From contig JADGNZ010000016.1 of NCBI GenBank assembly GCA_017883205.1, positions 58,981 to 122,980 of the forward strand: a stretch of 64,000 nucleotides of DNA, given 5' to 3'. Source of the DNA: Thermoanaerobaculia bacterium (GTDB taxonomy: Bacteria > Acidobacteriota > Thermoanaerobaculia > Gp7-AA8). Below are positions 25,511 to 34,619 of this stretch, piece after piece. The translations under genes and the position numbers were made by a program. How positions within the stretch are numbered: the stretch's first letter is position 1; each line of letters begins with the position of its first letter. The notes beneath the pieces were generated by a model. It searched no databases, was not told where the DNA came from, and was given only the letters and a program-made list of their open reading frames with translations.

Positions 25511-26425
25511 GTGAAACCGCTCGCGATCACGCTTGGCGATCCGGCAGGAATCGGCGCTGAGGTCGTCTTCAAAGCGCTCGAGAACGCGGAGGTTCCGGCG
25601 ATCCTCTTCGGTAGTCGCGCTCTCGCCAATCCGCCAAATGGAATCGAGCTCGTCGATGTCGGAGGTGGGGGCGCAATCCGCTACGGCACAATCGACGCCG
25701 CCTACGGACGCGTCGCGCTCGACTCGATCGACGCCGCGCTCGAGGCGATTCGCAGCGGCCAATGCTCGGCACTCGTGACCGCGCCCATTCACAAACAGTC
25801 GATCGCTCTTGCCGGCTCGCCGTTCCCTGGGCACACAGAGCTTCTCGCTGCGCGCGCCGGATTGAAACGCTACGGACACGACTACGCAATGTATTTCGAC
25901 TCGCCGCGTCTGAAGTCAGTGCTGCTCTCAGTTCACCTGCCGTTGCGCGAAGCGATCTCGCAAATCAACTACGTCGACATCGTTGCCCTGGCCGGCTTGA
26001 TGGATCGAGAGTACAAGCGCATTTACGGCCAAACGCCCCGCATCGCCGTCGCGGGCGTGAACCCGCACGCGGGCGAAGGCGGAAAGTTCGGCGACGAGGA
26101 GCGCGTCATCGGGCAGGCGGTCGCCCACGCGCGCAAGTCGGGGCTGACCATCACCGGTCCCCATCCAGCCGACACCGTCTTTTTGGCTGCACACCGCGGA
26201 CAGTACGATGTGGTGCTGGCCATGTATCACGATCAGGCACTCATCCCGATCAAGACGATTGCATTCGATGAGTCGGTGAACATCACGATTGGCTTGCCCT
26301 ACCTTCGCGTTTCGGTCGACCACGGAACGGCGTTCGACATCGCCGGACGCGGCATCGCCGACGCGGCGCCGATGCGCTACGCGATCCGCTGGGCGGCAGC
26401 GCACGCCGAGGGCTATTCGCGATGA
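25511..26425 (+). CDS. pdxA: 4-hydroxythreonine-4-phosphate dehydrogenase
   Basis: The 304-residue protein starts at GTG 25511 (VKPLAITLGDPAGIGAEVVF), exactly the family N-terminus 'itlGDPaGIGpEv'. Metal-ligand histidines are visible in SPFPGHTELLA, VLAMYHDQALIPIK and VDHGTAFDIAG. IAVAGVNPHAGEGGKFGDEE is the PdxA signature. It catalyses NAD-dependent oxidation and decarboxylation in the DXP-dependent route to pyridoxal 5'-phosphate, in the cytosol. It is slightly shorter than the E. coli enzyme (329 residues). Its stop overlaps the next small gene by ATGA. Confidence 0.95.
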   Translation: MKPLAITLGDPAGIGAEVVFKALENAEVPAILFGSRALANPPNGIELVDVGGGGAIRYGTIDAAYGRVALDSIDAALEAIRSGQCSALVTAPIHKQSIALAGSPFPGHTELLAARAGLKRYGHDYAMYFDSPRLKSVLLSVHLPLREAISQINYVDIVALAGLMDREYKRIYGQTPRIAVAGVNPHAGEGGKFGDEERVIGQAVAHARKSGLTITGPHPADTVFLAAHRGQYDVVLAMYHDQALIPIKTIAFDESVNITIGLPYLRVSVDHGTAFDIAGRGIADAAPMRYAIRWAAAHAEGYSR

Positions 26426-26568
26426 ACCGATGGACCGCCCGCATTCTCGGGCTCCTTCTCCTGATCGTCTTCCTGATGCTGATGCTCAATCTCGAAAAGC
26501 AGCTTCAGATGCTGCAGAAGAACCAGGGCGGAAGCGGGGCCGCCTCGACGGCCACCACGTCGACCTGA
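26422..26568 (+). CDS. 48-residue membrane microprotein coupled to pdxA
   Basis: The ATG overlaps the pdxA stop (ATGA). The product is short: MNRWTARILGLLLLIVFLML begins it, giving one membrane segment at ~8-24. A charged/Gln helix follows (NLEKQLQMLQKNQ), then a Gly/Ala/Ser/Thr tail. The layout is that of a single-pass anchor with a short coiled coil. No function is known. Coupling to pdxA and a good hydrophobic core argue that it is real. Confidence 0.6.
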   Translation: MNRWTARILGLLLLIVFLMLMLNLEKQLQMLQKNQGGSGAASTATTST

Positions 26569-26608
26569 AGAGTCCGCGTTCATCACAGCGCAGGCGTAAG
26601 ATCGGCGG

Positions 26609-27064
26609 ATGGGCACAAACCGCCTCTTGAACTGGATCGTCGTCATCGTGCTGGCGATCGTCGCCTGGAAATACGGGTTGCCGTGGGCGAAGGAGCGCAT
26701 GCGCGGATCCGCTGCCGTGTCTTCTTCCCCCGAGATCTCATGTACCACCACGGCTCAACACGCTTCGGAGATCTGGGGCAGCGGCCTTCATCGCTTCGCC
26801 AATCCGCCGTATGACCTGGCTGCGTGGTCGGACTTCCGCAGCGGCGTAGAGTCTGAGATCGCGAAGGCCCAAACGGAGTGCCGTTGCTCGCAGCAGTCGT
26901 GCGAAACCGTGCGCGGCGCAATGAGCGATCTTCGCAGTCTCGTATCGGAATTCGACACCGCAATCCGTAACGGATCGCCGCCGCCGGACAACGCGGTTTC
27001 GAGGCAGGAATCGATCGACACGACCATCGAGACGGCCGCGGCGCTTGCTCGCGGCGGCAAGTAG
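26609..27064 (+). CDS. Small membrane-anchored hypothetical protein
   Basis: The 151-residue protein has a single N-terminal hydrophobic anchor (LNWIVVIVLAIVAWKYGLPW). The rest is a helical exported or cytosolic domain with Cys residues (ECRCSQQSCETVRGAMSDL) that could form disulfides. It lies 40 bases after the microprotein and ends back to back with the convergent acyltransferase gene (stop codons adjacent at 27064/27065). The function is unknown. Confidence 0.65.
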   Translation: MGTNRLLNWIVVIVLAIVAWKYGLPWAKERMRGSAAVSSSPEISCTTTAQHASEIWGSGLHRFANPPYDLAAWSDFRSGVESEIAKAQTECRCSQQSCETVRGAMSDLRSLVSEFDTAIRNGSPPPDNAVSRQESIDTTIETAAALARGGK

Positions 27065-28372
27065 TCAGACGCCCATCTCCTCCGCCAACGCCACGACCTC
27101 ATCACGCAGCTCGCGCCTTGTGCGCATAAGGCGCTCGAACGCACTTCGCCGCGCGATGCGCCAGGTGAGCGAGCGCGTGCGGCCGATCACCTCGTTGAGC
27201 TGTTCGAAGAAACGAAGCGCGACGTATCCGAGAAACGGGAGAACGAGCAGCACAGCGGCGCCATAGAGGAATCCGAAACGAAGACCGGCCACGAGCGCGA
27301 GAGCGATGTACACGAGCGGAAAGAAGACCATGCCTGCAACCGCCTTCACCGTAGCAACCAACTCCTCCTCGTGCGTGAATCGAGTCGCCAGAAATCCGAT
27401 CAACCGATAGATCGGATAGTGAATGATGGCTCCCAGCAACGCGAGAGGCAGGGTTACAAGCAACGTCGACAGCGTCCTCACGCTGCCACGAAACGTCGGC
27501 GCCGGCAGCGTCTCCGGCTCGAGGTTGGCGCTACCCAGCTCCGCTTCGAAGCGCTCGAACCGCGATTGCAGATGTTCCAGCCGCTCAGGGTCGCGCTCGC
27601 GAAGACGCGCGTAGCCGGCGATGAAGCGTTTGCGCAGATCGAGCTGCTCCGGCAACGCGGCGCGGCCGAGCGACATCACGCGCTCGGCCCGGCCGATGAG
27701 GTCGAGCGCTTCGCGCGTGTCGGCCTGCAGCGTCAACTCTGCCATCGCCTTCTCGATGCGCGACGTGAGCGCATCGACCGCCTCGCGCGGCGGCTCGCCG
27801 GCGTCGTCAACCGATACCGGCACGACTTTGATCGGATCGCCGTAGTAGACGAGCGCGTTGCTGCGGAAACTCTGCTTCGCCGTGTAGAAGATCGCAGCCG
27901 GCACGATGAAAATATCGGGGCATTCGTCTGCTCCGCAGCCGAGGGCGATGCGCGCTGCGCCGGTCTTCAGCTCCTTCAGCCGCGGCTCACTGTGCGTCGT
28001 CCCCTCGGGGAAGATCGCGATCGCTCCTCCGCGAATCAGCAGCGCACGCGCCGCCGCAAACATCTCCTTGTTCTTCGTCGTCGAAAAGTTGTCCTGCGTG
28101 CGGTAGACCGGAATCGTGTCCAGCCCTCGGGCGATCCAGCCGATGAGCGGCATGCGAAGTATCGGTGCCTTGGCCAGAAACGAGATCGGCCGCGGCGTGA
28201 AACAAAGAAGAAAGAGCGGATCGATCAGACCGTTCGGATGATTGACCGCGAAGATCACCGGCGCGCCGGGAACGTTGTCCCATCCGACACTCTCGATGCG
28301 CCGGAAGAAGATGTTCGCAATCAGCCGCAGCAACGGGACGACGAAACGTCTCAACGCTCGCGTCCCCACCAT
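27065..28372 (-). CDS. PlsC-type 1-acylglycerol-3-phosphate acyltransferase-like protein
   Basis: About 435 residues from ATG 28372. A TTG at 28354 directly coupled to the upstream stop is an alternative, and the frame upstream is an overlap. The acyltransferase motif I NHPNGLID (H-x4-D) is at residues ~43-50. Motif III is FPEGTTHSEPRL near 130. The C-terminal half adds helical and membrane segments (STLLVTLPLALLGAIIHYPI, FFPLVYIALALVAGLRFGFL), giving a longer architecture than simple PlsC (~240). It is likely involved in phospholipid or other glycerolipid acylation at the inner membrane. The gene overlaps the MFS gene by ~22 bases. Confidence 0.85.
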   Translation of the reverse strand: MVGTRALRRFVVPLLRLIANIFFRRIESVGWDNVPGAPVIFAVNHPNGLIDPLFLLCFTPRPISFLAKAPILRMPLIGWIARGLDTIPVYRTQDNFSTTKNKEMFAAARALLIRGGAIAIFPEGTTHSEPRLKELKTGAARIALGCGADECPDIFIVPAAIFYTAKQSFRSNALVYYGDPIKVVPVSVDDAGEPPREAVDALTSRIEKAMAELTLQADTREALDLIGRAERVMSLGRAALPEQLDLRKRFIAGYARLRERDPERLEHLQSRFERFEAELGSANLEPETLPAPTFRGSVRTLSTLLVTLPLALLGAIIHYPIYRLIGFLATRFTHEEELVATVKAVAGMVFFPLVYIALALVAGLRFGFLYGAAVLLVLPFLGYVALRFFEQLNEVIGRTRSLTWRIARRSAFERLMRTRRELRDEVVALAEEMGV

Positions 28373-29751
28373 GCCGTGTAGCACCAGATGCCACCCGCGA
28401 CGACGATGGCAAGCGGCACGAGCATGAACGCCCGCTCCAACGACGTGTGATCGGAGACGAGACCGATCAACGGCGGCGATGGGATATCGCCGACGAGATG
28501 CATCACGAGAACGGACAAGCCGAGAGCAGTGGCCCGCTCGCCAGGCTTCACCACATTGATGATCGCAGAGTTCACCGGCCCCGTCGACATGAAGATGAAC
28601 ACCTCGGCGATGGCGATGGCCGGCAGATACACACCCCGATGCGGATTCGAAACCGCGATGTACGTCGCGGGCGCTGCCAGTAAAGTAGCAATGCCCGAGA
28701 CCCACAAGTAGGACTGTTTCGATTGCGATAGGAAAAAATCGCCCAGCCATCCACCGGCAAACGTTCCAACGAACCCGGTGACCAGCGCGATCACACCGAA
28801 CGTCACCGTCGCTTCACTTCGCGGCATCCCTCGCACACGCTCCAGAAACGCGGGCATCCAGAACGCAAGCCCACCCAGAGCAAATGTGTACGCGCCGTAT
28901 CCGAGAGCGGTGAAGATGAAGGGGCGATTGCGGAAGAGATCGCGGTATGCGGTGCGGAGGGAGTGGGGTGTTGGGGGTGGGGGGTGGGAGTTAGATACGG
29001 CACCGGTTTTCAGTCTCCCGCGAGAATCGGACGCATCGCCGCCTTCCACTCTCTCGCGGAACGCAGATACTTCGTTCCCTTCCGCCGTGACCAGCAGCGC
29101 CAGATCGTCTTCCAGCTTCTCCCACTCCCCGGCTCCAGACTCCCGCGGAACATCGTGCAACCCCCTCGGCGGATCCTTCACCAGCATCACGAGAAGCGCC
29201 AGGAGCAAGCCCGGCGCTCCGGCGATCCAGAATGCGGCACGCCAGCCGAAGTGCTGGTCGACCAGTCCGCCGAGGACGTAGCCGGCGGCGGAACCGATGG
29301 GGATGGCCGCAAAGAACACCGACAAAACCCGGCCGCGCTTCTCGAGCGGAAAGGAGTCGGCCAGCAGCGCCGGTGCAATCGTTCCGTAGGCAGCCTCGCC
29401 GACTCCCACCGCCGACCGCGCGATGAAAAGCGATGTGAAGCCGCGCGCGAACCCGGCCAGCGACGTGGCCACGCTCCACACCGCGACGCCGAGAGCGATG
29501 AGCGGCGGCCGCGCACGCCGGTCGCCGAAGGCACCGAACAGCGGAGACGTCATCGTGTAAACGATGATGAAACCGGTGCCGACGAGGCCGAGCTGTGTGT
29601 CGGAGAGGTGCAGCTCCGACCTCTTGATCGACTCCACCACCGCCGCCACGACCCATCGGTCGAGGTAGTTGAAAAGGTTGATGAGCGTGAGGATTGCCAG
29701 CGCATACCGCGCGGCGCGCTGCGCGGCAGGCGTATCGATCGCTGCAGGCAT
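28351..29751 (-). CDS. Major facilitator superfamily transporter (Spinster-like)
   Basis: The 466-residue protein starts MPAAIDTPAAQRAARYALAI, just before the first membrane helix. It has about 12 helices. NYLDRWVVAAVVESIKRSEL and FGAFGDRRARPPLIALGVAV carry the loop 2-3 motif, and GVGEAAYGTIAPALLADSFP and the RGRVLSVFFAAIPIGSAAGY stretch match Spinster-type MFS proteins. The central loop (~residues 200-265) is unusually long and includes a Pro-rich tract encoded by a G-rich repeat at 28964-28992. The substrate is unknown. It is coupled to the acyltransferase, so a lipid or lipid-like substrate is possible. Confidence 0.87.
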   Translation of the reverse strand: MPAAIDTPAAQRAARYALAILTLINLFNYLDRWVVAAVVESIKRSELHLSDTQLGLVGTGFIIVYTMTSPLFGAFGDRRARPPLIALGVAVWSVATSLAGFARGFTSLFIARSAVGVGEAAYGTIAPALLADSFPLEKRGRVLSVFFAAIPIGSAAGYVLGGLVDQHFGWRAAFWIAGAPGLLLALLVMLVKDPPRGLHDVPRESGAGEWEKLEDDLALLVTAEGNEVSAFRERVEGGDASDSRGRLKTGAVSNSHPPPPTPHSLRTAYRDLFRNRPFIFTALGYGAYTFALGGLAFWMPAFLERVRGMPRSEATVTFGVIALVTGFVGTFAGGWLGDFFLSQSKQSYLWVSGIATLLAAPATYIAVSNPHRGVYLPAIAIAEVFIFMSTGPVNSAIINVVKPGERATALGLSVLVMHLVGDIPSPPLIGLVSDHTSLERAFMLVPLAIVVAGGIWCYTAWWGRER

Positions 29752-29833
29752 CCACAGAAGTGTAACGGCGAAACTCGCCGAACGCCGGAACGTATTCAAA
29801 GAGCGCGGTTATCATGGCGCTCACTCACTCATC

Positions 29834-32260
29834 ATGAAACGAGCCCTTCCCTACCTGGCGTGCGTTGCCGGCATCGTCGTGCTCGCGTTTGTCATTCCCC
29901 GTTTCAACGATGCGCAGCCACAGGCGATCCGTCTCACACGCTCCGAGGCCATTCCGATCGCCGATGCACAGGCGCGCCAGCTCGGCATTCCGGTCGATCT
30001 TGCGTGGACCGCGCTGTCGTGGTCGGATTCGGCGCTGCTCAACAAAGAGCTGGAGCCCAAGCCGGAACTTCGCCGGCGCGCTGCCAACGATCCTGTGATC
30101 GGCCCACGCCTGGGTGGTTACAAGCGCATCTACTATCGTCGCGGCCTCGAGAAGAACACTCCCTACGGATACGTCGTCGTCGATCACCGGACCGGCGCCA
30201 TCCTCATGGCGCGGAGGCAACGCCGTGCCGAGGAGCCGGGCCCGCGTCTCACCGAGGAGCAAGTGCGGCTCCGGGCCGACGCCTTCGTTCACTCGCGCAC
30301 GTTCCCCGGAGCACCGTCGCCTCAGTTCGAGGACGCCCGCCCTAACGTGATGCGCTCGCGGACGGACTGGGTAATCCGCTATCGGGTCAAGACCAGCTTC
30401 CCCATCGGCAATGTCGTGCCGTACCTGTACGTCTCCTTCGCCGGCGACCAGCTCACGGGGTGGGGACTCATCGAGGAGTACGCCGACGGCAGCAGCTTCC
30501 GGGGAGACGACACGGGAAGCGGCGTCGCCAGTATTTTGCTGCGCTTCGCCGCAATCTACGCATTGCTGCTGATTCTGCTGGTCATCTTCCTGCGCAAGTA
30601 TCACGCCGGCGAGGTCGGCGTCGGCACCGGTTCGATCCTTTTCGCGATCACGCTGCTCATCGCTCTCGGCATCGACGTCATGATGGGCCCCTCCGGCACG
30701 GAAGGGAACACGATGGGGAGCCTCGACGCGGCATCGACCACCGCAGCTCAGATGGCGTTCAAGTTCCTTCTCTACGATCTTCCGCTCGCCGTGGTCGTCT
30801 TCTTCGCCTGGTCGGTCGGCGAGAGTTACACACGCGAGCGGTGGGGCGAATGGCTGGCTTCCTTCGACGCCATCCTCCGCCGCGATTCGTTCAACGCCAC
30901 CGTCGGACGCTCCGTCTTCAACGGCGTGCTCTTCGCACCCGCGATCGCCGGATCGGCGCTTCTGATCGGAGCGATTCCGCTCGTGCTCAACCTCGCCCAT
31001 CCATCGATGGGGGTCGGCACCGAGATCTTTGTCCGCCTTGGCGGACCGTTTCTCGTTGTGCTCTTTGCTGCGTTCGATGCAGTGATCTTCCCGATCACGT
31101 CCCTGTTTTTCATGTCGTGGACGAATCGCCACCGCGTGCTCTGGATCGGAATGATCGCGGCGATCGCCTTCGGTGTGATCGGCGGCGTCTGTAACGTTCC
31201 GATCGATCCATTGCTCCCGGAAATGCTTTTCGGCTTCGGCGCAATCGCATCGATCGTTCTGATGCTGCGCGGATTCGATCTGCTCTCAACATCCGTCGCG
31301 CTCTTCGGTGGCACTCTTCTGTCGATGGTCCTGCCGTTGATGTCAGTGGCGCGCGGCCACATACTTCAACAGCTGATCCTGGTCACAGCGCTGCCGCTGG
31401 CCGCGCTCCTCATCTTCGGAATCGTGGCGATGATGACGAAGCGCGAAGTCGTCTACACCTACGAAGACCTCGCGCCGCACGTCAAACGGATCGTCGAGCG
31501 CGAGCGCGTGAAAGCGGAGATCGATGCCGCGAACCGCATTCAGGCCGCACTCCTGCCGGTCGACGCGCCGGAGGTTGCGGGAGCATCGTTCGCATCGCAC
31601 TATCGCGCGGCCACCGAGATCGGCGGCGATTACTTCGACTTCCTGACGATGCCTTCGGGCGAGATCGGCATCGCATTCGGCGACGTCTCCGGTCATGGCC
31701 TCACCAGCGGCATCGTGATGGCGATGGCCAAGTCGGCGCTGCTGGTTCAGGTCGGCTATGACCCGGGGCCGCGCGCGGTGATGAATGTGTTGAACGACAT
31801 CGTCATGAAGACCGCGCCGCGGCGCATTCTGATGACGTTCTTCTTTGGTCTGCTCGATCCCGATACGCAGACGCTGCGCTTCTCGTCGGCCGGCCATCTC
31901 GATCCGTATGTCTACCGCGCCGGCGAGCAACGTCTCGAAGCGCTTTCGTCGTGGGGCTTCCCCCTCGGCGTCAAACGCCGCGAGCCGTTCACCGAGCACA
32001 CAGTCGACTTCGACGCCGGCGACCGGCTCATCCTCTACAGCGACGGCTTGATCGAAGCGATTGACGACGATGGCGATCCGTTCGGCTTCGAACGCTTCGA
32101 GAAGACCATCCTCGCCTGCGGTCACATGCACGCAGAGGACATCAAGAAGACGCTGCTCAACTCGATCAGGAAGTTCACGCGGAATCGACCACCCGAGGAT
32201 GACCAGACGCTCGTCGTGGTGTCGTTCGAGGAAGAAGCAAAAGCGCGGGCGGCGAGTTAA
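29834..32260 (+). CDS. Membrane-bound SpoIIE/RsbU-type PP2C serine phosphatase
   Basis: The 808-residue protein starts MKRALPYLACVAGIVVLAFV. An N-terminal membrane segment is followed by a ~200-residue extracytoplasmic domain. About eight membrane helices span ~235-555 (FAAIYALLLILLVIFLR, IAGSALLIGAIPLVLNL). A linker helix follows (RIVERERVKAEIDAANRIQ). The C-terminal PP2C domain runs ~570-795: ATEIGGDYFDF, GIAFGDVSGHGLTSGIVMAM, RFSSAGHLDPYVY and LILYSDGLIEAIDDDG hold the Asp residues that bind the two metals. Such proteins dephosphorylate anti-sigma antagonists in partner-switching pathways. No antagonist or kinase gene is adjacent. Confidence 0.9.
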   Translation: MKRALPYLACVAGIVVLAFVIPRFNDAQPQAIRLTRSEAIPIADAQARQLGIPVDLAWTALSWSDSALLNKELEPKPELRRRAANDPVIGPRLGGYKRIYYRRGLEKNTPYGYVVVDHRTGAILMARRQRRAEEPGPRLTEEQVRLRADAFVHSRTFPGAPSPQFEDARPNVMRSRTDWVIRYRVKTSFPIGNVVPYLYVSFAGDQLTGWGLIEEYADGSSFRGDDTGSGVASILLRFAAIYALLLILLVIFLRKYHAGEVGVGTGSILFAITLLIALGIDVMMGPSGTEGNTMGSLDAASTTAAQMAFKFLLYDLPLAVVVFFAWSVGESYTRERWGEWLASFDAILRRDSFNATVGRSVFNGVLFAPAIAGSALLIGAIPLVLNLAHPSMGVGTEIFVRLGGPFLVVLFAAFDAVIFPITSLFFMSWTNRHRVLWIGMIAAIAFGVIGGVCNVPIDPLLPEMLFGFGAIASIVLMLRGFDLLSTSVALFGGTLLSMVLPLMSVARGHILQQLILVTALPLAALLIFGIVAMMTKREVVYTYEDLAPHVKRIVERERVKAEIDAANRIQAALLPVDAPEVAGASFASHYRAATEIGGDYFDFLTMPSGEIGIAFGDVSGHGLTSGIVMAMAKSALLVQVGYDPGPRAVMNVLNDIVMKTAPRRILMTFFFGLLDPDTQTLRFSSAGHLDPYVYRAGEQRLEALSSWGFPLGVKRREPFTEHTVDFDAGDRLILYSDGLIEAIDDDGDPFGFERFEKTILACGHMHAEDIKKTLLNSIRKFTRNRPPEDDQTLVVVSFEEEAKARAAS

Positions 32261-32339
32261 GATTTTGCGCGGCAGAAACTTCGACGCCGTACTTCACGCA
32301 AGCAAGAACATCGACGAATTCCGACCTCCGCCCCTGACA

Positions 32340-32418
32340 GCACTCGGGCGAGACGCCCGAGTGCCCGCGGTCGAGACGACCGCACTCCTTGATCGGCGTG
32401 TGGAGTGCCCCGCACTCC
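32340..32418. repeat. Run of three short hairpins before ettA
   Basis: Three perfect or near-perfect hairpins follow each other. GCACTCGGGCG/CGCCCGAGTGC is at 32340-32364, GCGGTCG/CGACCGC at 32367-32383, and GGAGTGC/GCACTCC at 32402-32418. They end 17 bases before the ettA start. No T-run follows, so they are not simple terminators. They look like one member of a repeat family with paired 'GCACTC' words. Confidence 0.7.
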
Positions 32419-32435
32419 ACTACAATCCGCGCCCC

Positions 32436-34115
32436 ATGGCTACCAATACCGAACCAAACAAGATCATCTACTCGATGATCGGTGTCTCGAAGTTTCACGG
32501 CAAGAAGCAGGTCCTCAAAGACATCTACCTCTCCTATTTCTACGGCGCGAAGATCGGCGTCATCGGTCTGAACGGATCAGGGAAATCATCGCTGCTGCGC
32601 ATCCTCGCCGGCACCGACCGCGACTTCCTCGGCGAGACGGTGATCTCGCCCGGCCATACCGTCGGGTTCCTCGAGCAGGAACCGCAGCTCGATCCTGACA
32701 AGACGGTTCGCGAGATTGTCGAGCAGGGCGTGCAGCCGGTCATCGATCTGCTCAAGGAGTTCGACGAGATCAACAACTCCTTCGGCGATCCCGACGCCGA
32801 TATGGACAAGTTGATGGAGCGCCAGGGAAAGGTACAGGACAAGCTCGACGCCGCCGGCGCCTGGGACCTCGACTCCAAGCTGGAGATGGCGATGGACGCG
32901 CTTCGCTGCCCGCCCGGCGACACGCTCTGCGGCATCCTCTCCGGCGGCGAAAAGCGCCGCGTCGCACTTTGCCGGCTGTTGCTCCAGGCGCCGGACATTC
33001 TGCTGCTCGACGAGCCGACCAACCATCTCGACGCCGAATCGGTGGAGTGGCTGGAAAAACACCTCCAGCAATATCCCGGAACCGTCATCGCCGTCACGCA
33101 TGACCGCTACTTCCTCGACAACGTCGCCGGATGGATCCTCGAGCTCGACCGCGGCGCGGGCATCCCGTTCAAAGGCAACTACTCCTCGTGGCTGGAGCAG
33201 AAACGGACGCGCCTGCAGCAGGAGGAAAAATCCGAGTCGCAACGGCAGAAAACCCTCGAGCGCGAGCTCGAATGGATCCGCATGTCGCCGAAAGGGCGTC
33301 ACGCAAAAGGCAAAGCGCGCATCAACTCCTACGAGGAGCTGCTCAGCCAGCAGACGCAGGAAAAGGTGCAGGACCTCGAGATCTATATCCCGCCCGGCCC
33401 GCGCCTGGGAAACATCGTCATCGAAGCGGATCATGTTCGGAAAGCATTCGGCGACACGCTCCTCATCGACGATATGAATTTCAAACTTCCGCCCGGCGGA
33501 ATCATCGGCGTGATCGGCCCGAACGGCGCCGGCAAAACCACGCTATTTCGCATGATCCTCGGCCAGGAGCCCCCGGACGCCGGCACGATCCGCGTCGGCG
33601 AAACGGTGACTCTCGGATACATCGATCAGAACCGCACGCTCGATCCCGAGAAATCGATCTTCGAAGAGATCACCGGTGGCACCGAGCTGGTACTTCTCGG
33701 AACGCGCGAGATGAATTCACGCGCTTACGTGGCCCGCTTTAACTTCTCCGGCTCCGATCAGCAGAAGAAAGTCGGCATCCTTTCGGGCGGTGAGCGAAAC
33801 CGCGTACACCTCGCGAAGATGTTGAAGGAAGGCGCCAACGTGCTGCTGCTCGACGAGCCGACGAACGATCTCGACGTCAACACGATGCGCGCACTGGAAG
33901 AGGCGCTGGAGACGTTCGCAGGCTGCGCGATCGTCATCTCCCACGACCGCTGGTTTCTCGACCGCGTGGCCACGCACATCCTCGCTTTCGAAGGCGACAG
34001 CCGTGTCGTCTGGTTCGACGGCAACTACAGCGAGTACGAAGAAGACAAGCGCAAGCGTCTCGGGGCCGAAGCCGACCAGCCGCACCGGATCCGTTACCGG
34101 CAGATGACGCGGTGA
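32436..34115 (+). CDS. ettA: Energy-dependent translational throttle protein EttA (ABC-F)
   Basis: The 559-residue protein starts MATNTEPNKIIYSMIGVSKF. Two ABC domains are present with Walker A GLNGSGKSS (~residue 46) and GPNGAGKTT (~364), signatures LSGGEKRRVALCRLL and LSGGERNRVHLAKML, and Walker B DILLLDEPTNHLDAE and NVLLLDEPTNDLDVN. The linker (LEQKRTRLQQEEKSESQRQK) is the P-site tRNA interaction motif region. Absence of membrane segments, length close to E. coli EttA (555) and the N-terminal KIIYSM are diagnostic. It binds the ribosomal E site and gates the first elongation step according to ADP/ATP. Confidence 0.95.
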   Translation: MATNTEPNKIIYSMIGVSKFHGKKQVLKDIYLSYFYGAKIGVIGLNGSGKSSLLRILAGTDRDFLGETVISPGHTVGFLEQEPQLDPDKTVREIVEQGVQPVIDLLKEFDEINNSFGDPDADMDKLMERQGKVQDKLDAAGAWDLDSKLEMAMDALRCPPGDTLCGILSGGEKRRVALCRLLLQAPDILLLDEPTNHLDAESVEWLEKHLQQYPGTVIAVTHDRYFLDNVAGWILELDRGAGIPFKGNYSSWLEQKRTRLQQEEKSESQRQKTLERELEWIRMSPKGRHAKGKARINSYEELLSQQTQEKVQDLEIYIPPGPRLGNIVIEADHVRKAFGDTLLIDDMNFKLPPGGIIGVIGPNGAGKTTLFRMILGQEPPDAGTIRVGETVTLGYIDQNRTLDPEKSIFEEITGGTELVLLGTREMNSRAYVARFNFSGSDQQKKVGILSGGERNRVHLAKMLKEGANVLLLDEPTNDLDVNTMRALEEALETFAGCAIVISHDRWFLDRVATHILAFEGDSRVVWFDGNYSEYEEDKRKRLGAEADQPHRIRYRQMTR

Positions 34116-34619
34116 GAGAAAGCAGAGATCAGAAAAAGCAGAGATCAGAGGCCAGTGATCAGCGGTCCAGGATCTCCGACAATCCGCCGATCTCTGACAC
34201 CAACAAAATCGATCGCTCGAATCAACCGACAACCGACAACGCGCGAAGCGCAATCTTGGGCTCCCAAGCCTTGCAACGATCCGGCACAGCGCGTAGGATG
34301 CGCCTTCCCGGTGAACGCCGGCTAAACGGCGGCTGTCCAACCGCTCCAAATCAGTGCCCAACAATCGTTTTTCTGAACCAGGAAATCCTTTCGCGGATGC
34401 GCCGCGCGCAATCGTGGCCGGGCCTTGATGCGGCGAACCGTTGCGCGTGTTCAATCCGTTGAATTACCCGGTTCCGAGAACCGGCCACTTAATGAAGCAA
34501 CCCTTTATTTTGCAGTGACTTGAGATCCAAGAATCCATTTGCATAAGTGGTTCGGCAAATGCACCGCACGTTTGAAGTCCAACTGTAATATTCACTTGAG
34601 GGAAAATCGAGGAGGAACG
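34116..34619. other. Gene-free leader of the TonB-receptor gene with heptamer repeats
   Basis: Bases 34120-34195 carry GAGATCA words in both orientations (GCAGAGATCAGAAAAAGCAG, GATCTCTGA). Bases 34217-34250 carry AACCGACAACCGACAACGCG, of the same type as at 39117-39332. The rest, 34260-34600, shows no recognised gene. It becomes AT-richer near 34500-34600 (CCCTTTATTTTGCAGTGACTTG), where a promoter for the receptor is likely. A strong AGGAGGAACG precedes the ATG at 34620. Confidence 0.6.

Noticed and set aside
28373..28750. N-terminal extension of the acyltransferase
   Set aside because: It lies inside the MFS gene in another frame, and acyltransferase similarity begins after 28372.
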